From assembly GCA_017419895.1 (NCBI GenBank), contig JAFOKI010000088.1, positions 1 to 5,778 on the forward strand: a stretch of 5,778 nucleotides of DNA, given 5' to 3'. How positions within the stretch are numbered: the stretch's first letter is position 1; every line of letters begins with the position of its first letter. Shown here piece by piece: positions 1-5,636 of this stretch. Under the pieces are notes generated by a model. That model did no database searches, was not told the DNA's origin, and saw only the letters and a program-made list of their open reading frames with translations. The position numbers and the translations under genes were made by a program. Source of the DNA: Eubacterium sp. GTDB taxonomy: Bacteria; Bacillota; Clostridia; Peptostreptococcales; Anaerovoracaceae.

Positions 1-1081
1 CGTCGTTTACTTCACCGGTAAGAACTCCGGCTTGAATGGCAGCTCCTACTGCTACGCATTCATCAGGGTTGATGCCCTTGAACGGTTCTTTACCTGTTTC
101 TTTCTTGACTGCTTCCTGAACAGCAGGGATCCTTGTTGATCCGCCGACCAGGATGACCTTGGAGATATCACTGTTCGTAACGCCCGCGTCACGCATAGCC
201 TTGTGCATCGGCTCGATTGTGCGGTTTACGAGATGTGCGGTAAGCTGATCGAATTTAGCCCTTGTGAGCTCTGTATCGAGGTGGAGAGGACCTTCAGCCG
301 TTACTGTGATGAACGGCAGATTGATGTTGGTCGTCTGCGCACTCGAGAGCTCCTTCTTGGCCTTTTCAGCGGCTTCCTTAAGTCTTTGGAGAGCCATCTT
401 GTCTGCTCTGAGGTCAACGCCGTGCTGCTGCGCGAATGTGTCCGCAAGCCAGTTCATAACTACGTTGTCAAAGTCGTCTCCGCCGAGATGTGTGTCGCCG
501 TTTGTTGCGAGTACTTCAAATACTCCGTCACCGAGCTCGAGGATCGATACGTCGAATGTACCGCCGCCCAGGTCGTATACGAGGATCTTATGAGCGCCTT
601 CTTCTTTATCAAGGCCGTACGAAAGCGATGCAGCTGTCGGCTCGTTGATTATTCTCTTGACTTCGAGACCCGCGATACGTCCTGCATCCTTGGTCGCCTG
701 TTTCTGAGCGTCCGAGAAGTAAGCCGGTACTGTGATAACTGCTTCTGTTACCTTTTCACCGAGATACGCTTCTGCGTCGTTCTTGAGTTTTGTGAGGATC
801 ATCGCCGAGATGTCCTGCGGGGTGTAAGCTTTTCCGTCGATAGTTACGGTGTAGTCTTCACCCATGTGACGTTTGATCGACGCGATTGTTCTGTCGGGGT
901 TGGTTACAGCCTGTCTCTTGGCTGTCTCACCGACGAGTCTTTCACCGTTCTTGGCGAACCCGACTACGGACGGGGTCGTCCTGTTACCTTCAGCGTTAGT
1001 GATTACTACAGGCTCTCCGCCTTCGAGAACTGCCACACAACTGTTTGTGGTTCCCAGATCTATTCCTATTACTTTTGCCAT
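1..1081 (-). CDS. dnaK: Molecular chaperone DnaK (Hsp70), N-terminal ATPase domain, 3' end cut by window edge
   Basis: Cytoplasmic ATP-dependent chaperone that binds exposed hydrophobic peptides and works with DnaJ and GrpE. The window holds 360 residues, essentially the whole nucleotide-binding domain; it stops just before the expected interdomain linker, so the substrate-binding domain and lid are off the edge. Visible motifs: phosphate-1 loop IDLGTTNS (7-14), catalytic-type Lys70, [17 protein letters not shown] (118-134), [13 protein letters not shown] (144-156), phosphate-2 loop DLGGGTFD (170-177), [12 protein letters not shown] (194-205) and adenosine motif VGGSTRIP (312-319). After IASIKRHMG the protein goes almost straight to the QDISAMIL segment, so it lacks the roughly 24-residue insertion of Gram-negative DnaK, as Firmicutes proteins do. 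The ATG at 1081 is preceded by a perfect AGGAGG (1090-1095) at 8-nt spacing. It is the last visible gene of the hrcA-grpE-dnaK operon; dnaJ would be expected beyond the left edge. Identification is near certain. Confidence 0.98.
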   Translation of the reverse strand, partial: MAKVIGIDLGTTNSCVAVLEGGEPVVITNAEGNRTTPSVVGFAKNGERLVGETAKRQAVTNPDRTIASIKRHMGEDYTVTIDGKAYTPQDISAMILTKLKNDAEAYLGEKVTEAVITVPAYFSDAQKQATKDAGRIAGLEVKRIINEPTAASLSYGLDKEEGAHKILVYDLGGGTFDVSILELGDGVFEVLATNGDTHLGGDDFDNVVMNWLADTFAQQHGVDLRADKMALQRLKEAAEKAKKELSSAQTTNINLPFITVTAEGPLHLDTELTRAKFDQLTAHLVNRTIEPMHKAMRDAGVTNSDISKVILVGGSTRIPAVQEAVKKETGKEPFKGINPDECVAVGAAIQAGVLTGEVND

Positions 1082-1114
1082 TTTACTTTCCTCCTAAGTA
1101 ATTATTATCTTATT

Positions 1115-1139
1115 TATCGATACGGGCTTTGCCCGGATC
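1115..1139 (-). repeat. Hairpin repeat copy 1 (grpE-dnaK spacer)
   Basis: Read on the transcribed strand it is GATC, then CGGGC-AAA-GCCCG, then TATC followed by GATA. The inner stem is 5 bp with a 3-nt loop; GAT pairs with ATC outside a single C/T mismatch. It matches copy 2 at 1178-1203 in its outer arms, its mismatch and its flanking TATCGATA palindrome, differing only in one stem base pair and in the loop. Confidence 0.7.
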
Positions 1140-1177
1140 AATCCTGTTAACGCCGCCCGGCGGGCAGCTTTGCTATA

Positions 1178-1203
1178 TATCGATACGGACGTTCGTCCGG
1201 ATC
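1178..1203 (-). repeat. Hairpin repeat copy 2 (grpE-dnaK spacer)
   Basis: On the transcribed strand it is GATC, then CGGAC-GAAC-GTCCG, then TATC followed by GATA. Compared with copy 1, the fourth stem pair is A-T instead of G-C, changed on both arms so pairing is kept. The outer GAT/ATC pairs and the C/T mismatch are identical. It lies 6 nt downstream of the grpE stop codon. Confidence 0.7.
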
Positions 1204-1209
1204 TTTCAG

Positions 1210-1821
1210 TTAATTGTTCACTCGCACCATTGCAGGCCTTATGACTCTGTCTTTAAGTTTATATCCCTTCTGCATGACCATCGTGACTTTTCCGCTCTCA
1301 TATTCGTCGTTGTCATCGGTCAGCACCGCGTGATGGAAATTCGGATCGAAGTCCTCACCCAGCGGGTCAATCTCCTCGAGACCGGACTTGCCGAGCACTT
1401 CAGTGAACTGTTTGAAAATCAGATCCATGCCTTTCACATACGCCTCGTCGCTGCACTCCTGTGCCAGAGCTCTCTCGAAATTGTCGAGGACTGCGAGAAG
1501 GTCGGTCATTATTTTCTCGTTCGCGTACGCGTAGACGTCTGATTTCTCTTTCTCGACTCTCCGTTTATAGTTCTGGAAGTCGGCCATCAGCCTGAGATAT
1601 CTCGCATTCAGCGATTCCTCTTCCGGACTCGGTTTTGCGGTTTCCTCAGCCTTCGCCTCTTCCGGCTCCTCATCCTCCGGTTCCGGCTCGGAAGCGATAC
1701 CCGGATCGTCTTCTATATCTATCTCGATCCCATCTTCCTGCTCCTGCGTACCTGCCGTCTCTTCCATATCATCCGGCATCGTTTCAAAGCCTGCCGTTTC
1801 CGGTCTCTCTTCTGTCATCAT
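1210..1821 (-). CDS. grpE: Nucleotide exchange factor GrpE
   Basis: Cytoplasmic co-chaperone that forms a dimer and releases ADP from DnaK so that ATP can rebind. The product is 203 residues, normal for the family. Residues 1 to about 70 are a strongly acidic, low-complexity tail rich in Glu, Asp and Pro, as in many Firmicutes GrpE proteins. The long dimerisation helix follows (about 70-125) with ARYLRLMADFQNYKRR (73-88) and LDNFERAL (112-119). The C-terminal beta head carries DPNFHHAV (159-166) and the family signature GYKLKDRVIRPAMVRV (186-201). The start lies 2 nt after the hrcA stop. The Shine-Dalgarno AGGAGG (1832-1837) is inside the last hrcA codons, so the genes are probably translationally coupled. 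Two ATGs are adjacent (1821 and 1818); the first has the better RBS spacing (10 nt against 13). Heat-shock control comes from CIRCE upstream of hrcA. Confidence 0.97.
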   Translation of the reverse strand: MMTEERPETAGFETMPDDMEETAGTQEQEDGIEIDIEDDPGIASEPEPEDEEPEEAKAEETAKPSPEEESLNARYLRLMADFQNYKRRVEKEKSDVYAYANEKIMTDLLAVLDNFERALAQECSDEAYVKGMDLIFKQFTEVLGKSGLEEIDPLGEDFDPNFHHAVLTDDNDEYESGKVTMVMQKGYKLKDRVIRPAMVRVNN

Positions 1822-1823
1822 TT

Positions 1824-2870
1824 CTATGTTTCCTCCTCCCCGCCTCCGCGAAGTTTGAATGTATCGTTCAGATTGTCCGTAAGGTACTGGACAATCGAAG
1901 TCACTTCATCGTATTGCATTCTCGTCGGTCCGATAACTCCGATTTTTCCAACGAACCTGCCGTTAACATGGTATGTCGCGGTTATCAGCGACACGTCCTT
2001 CATGTCTTCCCCGTTGTTTTCCGCGCCTATCGTTACCACCATGCCGTCATCTCTGTCGAGCAGCGTCTGCATCAGACGTTCTTTTCTGTCGAACAAAGAT
2101 ATGAAATTCTTGGCTCTCGACAGGTCAGTGAATTCCGGTATGTCGAAGATATTGCTCAGCCCGTCCATGTACAGGTTGACGTTCAGGAGATCCTCAAGCG
2201 TCCTCATGAAGTTCGGCATGATATTTCCGGCGAGTTTCCCCATGGCGCTCATATCAGTCTTGAGGTCGTCGATGATGTTGCTCGTGAGAACGTCTGTAAG
2301 AGTCTTCCCTTTATAATCAAACGTGAGGTTCTTGCTGATCAGGCTGAGAGCTTCGTCCGTGTACGGCTGGCCAAGCCGTACCAGTGTGTTCTGTGATTTT
2401 CCGCTTTCCGCGACTATCGTCAGGATCACGGATCTTTCATCCACAGGCATCAGGTTGACGAATTTGAGTTTATCTTCCGACTGCGTCGGCGTCAACGCGA
2501 ACGACGCGAGGTTCGTTATCTCCGACAGAAGTTCTGCCGCATGCTGTATCGTCTTGTCGAACTCGTCGATATCGGCCCTGAGTTTTTCCTGTATCATGCT
2601 TCTGGAACTCTCGGGGATCTCTACCTTATTCATCATGCTGTTGACGTAGAGCCTGTATGCCTTATCTGACGGAACACGTCCCGCTGAGGTGTGAGGATGA
2701 GTCAGGTACCCCATCTCCTCGAGGTCACTCATCTCGTTCCTGATCGTTGCGGGGCTTATCGCGTTGTTGAATTTCCTTGCGAGAGTCCGGGAACCGACAG
2801 GCTCGGCAGTCCGTACATAGTCACCTATGATAGCCTGGAGTATTTTCAGTTTTCGTTCTGTCAATTCCAT
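1824..2870 (-). CDS. hrcA: Heat-inducible transcription repressor HrcA
   Basis: Represses class I heat-shock genes by binding CIRCE; in well-studied Firmicutes its folding and activity depend on GroEL. With the start chosen here it is 348 residues, typical for HrcA. The N-terminal winged helix-turn-helix shows LKILQAIIGDYVRTAEPVGS (8-27), SPATIRNEMSDLEEMGYL (39-56) and HTSAGRVPSDKAYRLYV (60-76), all hallmarks of the family. The C-terminal GAF-like dimerisation part includes GRFVGKIGVIGPTRMQYDEV near the end. I chose the ATG at 2870 because it has AAGGAG (2877-2882) 6 nt upstream and gives the usual MELTERKLKIL beginning. The in-frame ATG at 2894 would add 8 residues, but it falls inside the CIRCE operator and lacks a ribosome binding site. 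It is the first gene of the operon and should repress itself. The final codons, encoding GGEEET, double as the grpE ribosome binding site. Confidence 0.97.
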   Translation of the reverse strand: MELTERKLKILQAIIGDYVRTAEPVGSRTLARKFNNAISPATIRNEMSDLEEMGYLTHPHTSAGRVPSDKAYRLYVNSMMNKVEIPESSRSMIQEKLRADIDEFDKTIQHAAELLSEITNLASFALTPTQSEDKLKFVNLMPVDERSVILTIVAESGKSQNTLVRLGQPYTDEALSLISKNLTFDYKGKTLTDVLTSNIIDDLKTDMSAMGKLAGNIMPNFMRTLEDLLNVNLYMDGLSNIFDIPEFTDLSRAKNFISLFDRKERLMQTLLDRDDGMVVTIGAENNGEDMKDVSLITATYHVNGRFVGKIGVIGPTRMQYDEVTSIVQYLTDNLNDTFKLRGGGEEET

Positions 2871-2876
2871 GTCTTT

Positions 2877-2882
2877 CTCCTT
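2877..2882 (-). promoter_or_regulatory. hrcA ribosome binding site that decides the start
   Basis: AAGGAG on the minus strand, 6 nt before the ATG at 2870 and only one base downstream of CIRCE. It supports the internal start codon over the upstream ATG at 2894. Its closeness to the CIRCE inverted repeat means a folded CIRCE RNA hairpin could affect ribosome access. Confidence 0.85.
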
Positions 2883-2883
2883 G

Positions 2884-2910
2884 TTAGCACTCATTAAGCC
2901 CGAGTGCTAA
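2884..2910 (-). promoter_or_regulatory. CIRCE operator (HrcA binding site)
   Basis: A perfect inverted repeat TTAGCACTC-N9-GAGTGCTAA, matching the CIRCE consensus at all 18 arm positions with the canonical 9-nt spacer. It lies between the hrcA promoter and the hrcA ribosome binding site, starting a few bases after the predicted transcription start. Known role: HrcA binds here to repress the operon at normal temperature and releases it on heat shock. Confidence 0.99.
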
Positions 2911-2921
2911 TCACTAAATAT

Positions 2922-2950
2922 AATGTACTCCCCTTCCATACGATTGTCAA
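2922..2950 (-). promoter_or_regulatory. Sigma-A-type promoter of hrcA-grpE-dnaK
   Basis: On the minus strand a perfect -35 TTGACA (2945-2950) is followed after exactly 17 nt by TACATT (2922-2927), a 4/6 match to the -10 consensus, then an AT-rich ATATTTAG. Transcription would start near 2915, placing CIRCE at the very 5' end of the message, the usual arrangement for this operon. The exact -10 hexamer is less sure than the -35. Confidence 0.85.
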
Positions 2951-2997
2951 CATCTTTTATGTGTAATTATTGTGAAAAAACAAAGGCTTTTCTACAC

Positions 2998-3024
2998 AAA
3001 AAAGACAGGAGATGATCTCCTGTC
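2998..3024 (-). terminator. Intrinsic terminator of the thiamine-type ABC transporter operon
   Basis: On the minus strand GACAGGAGA-TCA-TCTCCTGTC forms a perfect 9-bp stem with a 3-nt loop and is followed directly by six T. It overlaps the last two bases of the ATPase stop codon (TGA, 3025-3023), so the stem begins within the coding end. It separates the transporter operon from the downstream heat-shock promoter at 2950. Confidence 0.95.
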
Positions 3025-3757
3025 AAAGCAGTTTCAGTATCTGTCTTTTGTACGTCAGGAACTCGTCCGAAAGCTCGAAATCTTCAGGCCGCGGTCGCGG
3101 TTCTTTTATTACTATCTCGTTCTCGATCCTCCCCGGAGAACCCGTGAGAATGTAGATACGGTCGGACAGCAGGATCGCCTCGTCTATATCGTGCGTCACG
3201 AAAAGAGTCGAGAGATGTATCCTCTCCATGACTTCGAGATACCATTTGTGGATCTGCGACTTTGTTATCGTATCGAGCGCCGAGAACGGCTCGTCAAGGA
3301 GCGCCACATCCTGTGAGAACAGATAAGTCCTCAGCAGAGCGGCTCTCTGCCTCATACCTCCGGAGAGCTGCGCGGGATAACTCTTCTCTGTGCCTTCCAG
3401 GCCGAATTCCTCGAACAAAGCCGTCGCTTCCGCTCTTGCTTCTTGTTTCGGTACTCCGCGAAGAAGAAGAGGGAGCGCGACATTGTCCTGTATCGTCCTG
3501 TATGGGAGAAGCAGGTCCTTCTGGAGCATATAGCTTATATGCCCCGAAGTCCCCGTGATGTCCTCGCCGTTCAAATATACGTTTCCGCGGTCCGGTTTGA
3601 GCAGTCCGGAGATCACATTGAAAAGCGTGGTCTTGCCGCTCCCGCTCACTCCAAGCAAGCTGACCAGCTCGCCTTCCCTGAGCGAGATCGAAATGTTATC
3701 GATTATGGTTGCGCCGTCAAAGCTGACGCTGACGTTTTTTACTTCAAGTTTGTCCAT
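3023..3757 (-). CDS. ABC transporter ATP-binding protein, ThiZ/SsuB/TauB type
   Basis: Cytoplasmic ATPase that powers the importer encoded by the two preceding genes. The 244 residues contain the full set of ABC motifs: Walker A GVSGSGKTT (36-44), Q-loop glutamine at 79 in YMLQKDLLLPYRT, signature LSGGMRQR (131-138), Walker B VALLDEP (151-157), D-loop SALD (159-162) and switch histidine 189 in FVTHDIDEA. Length and motif spacing fit the nitrate/sulfonate/taurine/pyrimidine importer ATPases; sequence alone cannot separate ThiZ from SsuB, so the thiamine assignment rests on the neighbours. The ATG follows the binding-protein stop by 2 nt and has no good Shine-Dalgarno (only GAG nearby), which suggests translational coupling. 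It is the last gene of the operon, with its stop codon inside the terminator stem. All catalytic residues appear intact. Confidence 0.93.
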   Translation of the reverse strand: MDKLEVKNVSVSFDGATIIDNISISLREGELVSLLGVSGSGKTTLFNVISGLLKPDRGNVYLNGEDITGTSGHISYMLQKDLLLPYRTIQDNVALPLLLRGVPKQEARAEATALFEEFGLEGTEKSYPAQLSGGMRQRAALLRTYLFSQDVALLDEPFSALDTITKSQIHKWYLEVMERIHLSTLFVTHDIDEAILLSDRIYILTGSPGRIENEIVIKEPRPRPEDFELSDEFLTYKRQILKLL

Positions 3758-3759
3758 GT

Positions 3760-4782
3760 TTACTCGGGCAGATAGTCGTTGCTGAATCCAGCGTTCTCGC
3801 CAAGTTTTTCTTCCGCGAGACCATTGTCATCGATCCATTTGTAGAATTTGTTCCAGCGTGCCGGATCGATATATCCCCAGGGTTTTCCGTCAGCGATATA
3901 GTAATTGGCAAGATACTTCTGGCTTGCCATAACAAGTTCTTCACTGTCCTGAAGCTCAGGATTGGCTTCCATAAGGGCATATGCTGAACCCTCCGGATCG
4001 TTGACCGCGTCCTGATAGCCTTTTGAGAGCGCTCTGAGGAATGCTTTTGCGGTATCGGCGTTTCCTGCGAGGAACTCATTGTTGGCGATAAGTACCGGTG
4101 TGTAGTAATCGAACGTGTCATCGAGGCTTGCGAAATCCCAGTAGTTCACATCGACTCCTGCCTGCTCGCACGCGATGCCTGCCCAGCCCCAGAATACCCA
4201 GATAGTATCTACCTGTTTGGTGCTGAGACCTGTTGCTTCGTCCGTAACGAGAGCCGGTATCAGTTCGACCTGACTGAAATCTCCTCCGTCATCCGTTACA
4301 AGTTTCTTGAGCATCGCCTGCTCGATCGGCATTTCCCATGTCGCGTAATTGTGTCCGGCCATACCTTTAGGCGATGTGATCCCGTCTTCCTTCCTGGATA
4401 TGATACCGGAAGTGTTGTGCTGCATCATTGCGGCGATCGCGGTGATCGGAAGTTTCTCGCTTCCTGTTATCGCGTTCGCCATGGTGTCCTGGGCGTCGAT
4501 ACCGAACTCGGCTTTTCCGGAAGCGACGAGTGAAGCGGAGCCCGCATCGGGCGGCTGCACGACCGTTACGTCAAGTCCTTCTTCTTCAAAATAGCCTTTT
4601 GCGAGGGCTACATAGATGCCTGTATGATTCGTGTTGGGCGTCCAGTCGAGTGCTAACGTGACTTTCTTGAGCGCATCCGAATAGTCCTCTGACACTGGTT
4701 CAGGTTCGCCCTGGCTCGCGCACGCCGCAAGGGTCAGCACCATTAACGCCGCAAGCACTGCTGCAATAGTTTTCTTAAGCAT
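3760..4782 (-). CDS. ABC transporter substrate-binding lipoprotein, NMT1/THI5-like (ThiY family)
   Basis: Extracytoplasmic receptor that delivers a small molecule to the permease. It has 340 residues. The N-terminus is a lipoprotein signal: MLKK, a hydrophobic stretch, then lipobox LAAC with the acylated Cys at 21, followed by a short acidic linker. The mature part opens with VTLALDWTPNTNHTGIYVAL (41-60) and KGYFEEEGLDV (62-72), the recognised beginning of the NMT1/THI5 fold, and continues with EFGIDAQDTMANAI (92-105). Aromatic residues in WVFWGWAG (195-202) could line the ligand site. The DWTPNTNH start resembles ThiY, which binds formylaminopyrimidine, more than SsuA or TauA; this is a family-level judgement. 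The start at 4782 has AAGGAG 5 nt upstream and begins the signal peptide. A longer reading from 4872 would run back into the permease gene and bury the signal, so I rejected it. Substrate is probable, not proven. Confidence 0.92.
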   Translation of the reverse strand: MLKKTIAAVLAALMVLTLAACASQGEPEPVSEDYSDALKKVTLALDWTPNTNHTGIYVALAKGYFEEEGLDVTVVQPPDAGSASLVASGKAEFGIDAQDTMANAITGSEKLPITAIAAMMQHNTSGIISRKEDGITSPKGMAGHNYATWEMPIEQAMLKKLVTDDGGDFSQVELIPALVTDEATGLSTKQVDTIWVFWGWAGIACEQAGVDVNYWDFASLDDTFDYYTPVLIANNEFLAGNADTAKAFLRALSKGYQDAVNDPEGSAYALMEANPELQDSEELVMASQKYLANYYIADGKPWGYIDPARWNKFYKWIDDNGLAEEKLGENAGFSNDYLPE

Positions 4783-4787
4783 TTTGT

Positions 4788-4793
4788 CTCCTT
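4788..4793 (-). promoter_or_regulatory. Ribosome binding site of the substrate-binding protein gene
   Basis: AAGGAG on the minus strand, 5 nt before the ATG at 4782. It fixes the start at the lipoprotein signal peptide and lies 2 nt downstream of the stem-loop at 4796-4809. Confidence 0.85.
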
Positions 4794-4795
4794 TT

Positions 4796-4809
4796 CCGGC
4801 GAGAGCCGG
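4796..4809 (-). other. Stem-loop between permease and substrate-binding protein genes
   Basis: A perfect 5-bp GC stem, CCGGC-TCTC-GCCGG on the transcribed strand, in the 40-nt gap between the two genes. It is not followed by a T run. Intergenic hairpins ahead of binding-protein genes can stabilise the downstream message and raise receptor levels above permease levels; whether this one does so is inference. Confidence 0.5.
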
Positions 4810-4822
4810 CTTTGTCATATGA

Positions 4823-5623
4823 TCACTCACGTTTATCAAAATTACGGTATGGCATGCACTTCTTTTCAGCAACGTTCACGACGAGCATCAGTAGAAGCGA
4901 TACTACCGATATCAATATGATCACGGCGAACATTTTGTCGAAGGCGTAAGCCTTTTTGACTCTGGTCATGTACACTCCGAGGCCGTTGAAACCGCCGAGC
5001 CATTCGCTTATGACCGCGGATACGATCGCGTAGGCGGCAGCTATCTTGAGCCCTGAAAAGAATTGCGGAAGAGCCGACGGGAACTTGATGTAGCGGAAGA
5101 TCTTCCACTTGCCCGCGCCCATCGATTTAAGAAGAGCGACTGAGTCTTTGTCTACCGACGCAAATCCGCCGAGAAGGCCTACGGTTATCGGGAAGAATGT
5201 CGCGAGGACGATCAGGATGATCTTGGGCTTCATCTCATACCCGAACCAAAGCACGAGCAGCGGCGCGATCGACACTGTCGGTATAGTCTGTGTCACAACA
5301 AGGATCGGGTAGACAGCGCGCCTTATGATATCGAACGCATCCATGAATACCGCAAACAGGAAGCCGAGCACCGTTCCTATCACAAGCCCGTAAAAAGCCT
5401 CCTGGAGCGTTACTCCGGCGTGTCCCATCAGAAGCCCGAAGTCCTTGATGAACGCCTTCACTACAGCTACGGGCGAAGGCAGCATGAACGGCGGTACGAG
5501 CCCGACCGAGCACACGAACTGCCAAATAGCAACCAAAGCCGCCAGCGCGATCAGCGCCGGGCCGTGGTCTGACAGCAGTTTCGATATCCTGCTCTTCTTC
5601 GTTTTACCCGTTATATTTGCCAT
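4823..5623 (-). CDS. ABC transporter permease, ThiX/SsuC type
   Basis: Membrane-spanning subunit of the importer; two copies would form the channel. The 266 residues begin with a basic cytoplasmic tail and show about six hydrophobic segments, at roughly 22-42, 75-95, 105-125, 134-154, 190-210 and 232-252. MLPSPVAVVKAF (48-59) after the first helix is typical of the SsuC/TauC/ThiX family. The cytoplasmic coupling loop that contacts the ATPase is clear: LLKSMGAGKWKIFRYIKFPS (164-183). I chose the ATG at 5623, which has GGGAAGGA just upstream. An in-frame ATG at 5644 would add 7 residues and overlap the preceding stop codon by 8 nt but has no visible Shine-Dalgarno. The gene follows the thiamine-binding protein gene by 13 nt and precedes the lipoprotein gene by 40 nt, so it is part of the same operon. 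Confidence 0.93.
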   Translation of the reverse strand: MANITGKTKKSRISKLLSDHGPALIALAALVAIWQFVCSVGLVPPFMLPSPVAVVKAFIKDFGLLMGHAGVTLQEAFYGLVIGTVLGFLFAVFMDAFDIIRRAVYPILVVTQTIPTVSIAPLLVLWFGYEMKPKIILIVLATFFPITVGLLGGFASVDKDSVALLKSMGAGKWKIFRYIKFPSALPQFFSGLKIAAAYAIVSAVISEWLGGFNGLGVYMTRVKKAYAFDKMFAVIILISVVSLLLMLVVNVAEKKCMPYRNFDKRE

Positions 5624-5636
5624 TTTTCCTTCCCGC

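Larger units (their letters stand above)
1082..1209 (-). other. grpE-dnaK intergenic region with three stem-loops and the dnaK RBS
   Basis: This 128-nt spacer is long for an operon whose other junction is only 2 nt. It contains two near-identical hairpins (1115-1139 and 1178-1203), a GC-rich hairpin between them (GCCC-GGC-GGGC, 1155-1165), then an AT-rich stretch and the AGGAGG of dnaK. None of the stems is followed on the transcribed strand by a run of T, so they do not look like intrinsic terminators. I see no convincing second promoter. Plausible roles are mRNA processing or stabilisation that lets dnaK be made at a different level from hrcA-grpE; this is inference. Confidence 0.6.

Noticed and set aside
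203..1150. 315-codon open frame on the plus strand, antisense to dnaK
   Set aside because: It lies fully across the well-supported dnaK gene, its product is rich in Cys, Arg and Ser with no recognisable domain, and there is no credible RBS. Long antisense open frames opposite dnaK are a known codon-bias artefact.
1115..1203. Intrinsic terminator between grpE and dnaK
   Set aside because: The hairpins are real, but none is followed by a T-run on the transcribed strand, and dnaK has no clear promoter of its own here.
1635..2396. 253-codon plus-strand open frame across grpE and hrcA
   Set aside because: It spans two confidently identified minus-strand genes, and its Pro/Ser-rich start is simply the complement of the acidic GrpE tail codons.
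2951..2997. Possible small gene or RNA in the gap between the two operons
   Set aside because: Only about 47 nt of AT-rich sequence between the terminator and the -35 box; no open frame with an RBS and no stable fold seen.
4783..4872. Upstream ATG at 4872 extending the substrate-binding protein by 30 residues
   Set aside because: It would overlap the permease gene and place a non-signal sequence before a clear lipoprotein signal; the ATG at 4782 has a good RBS.
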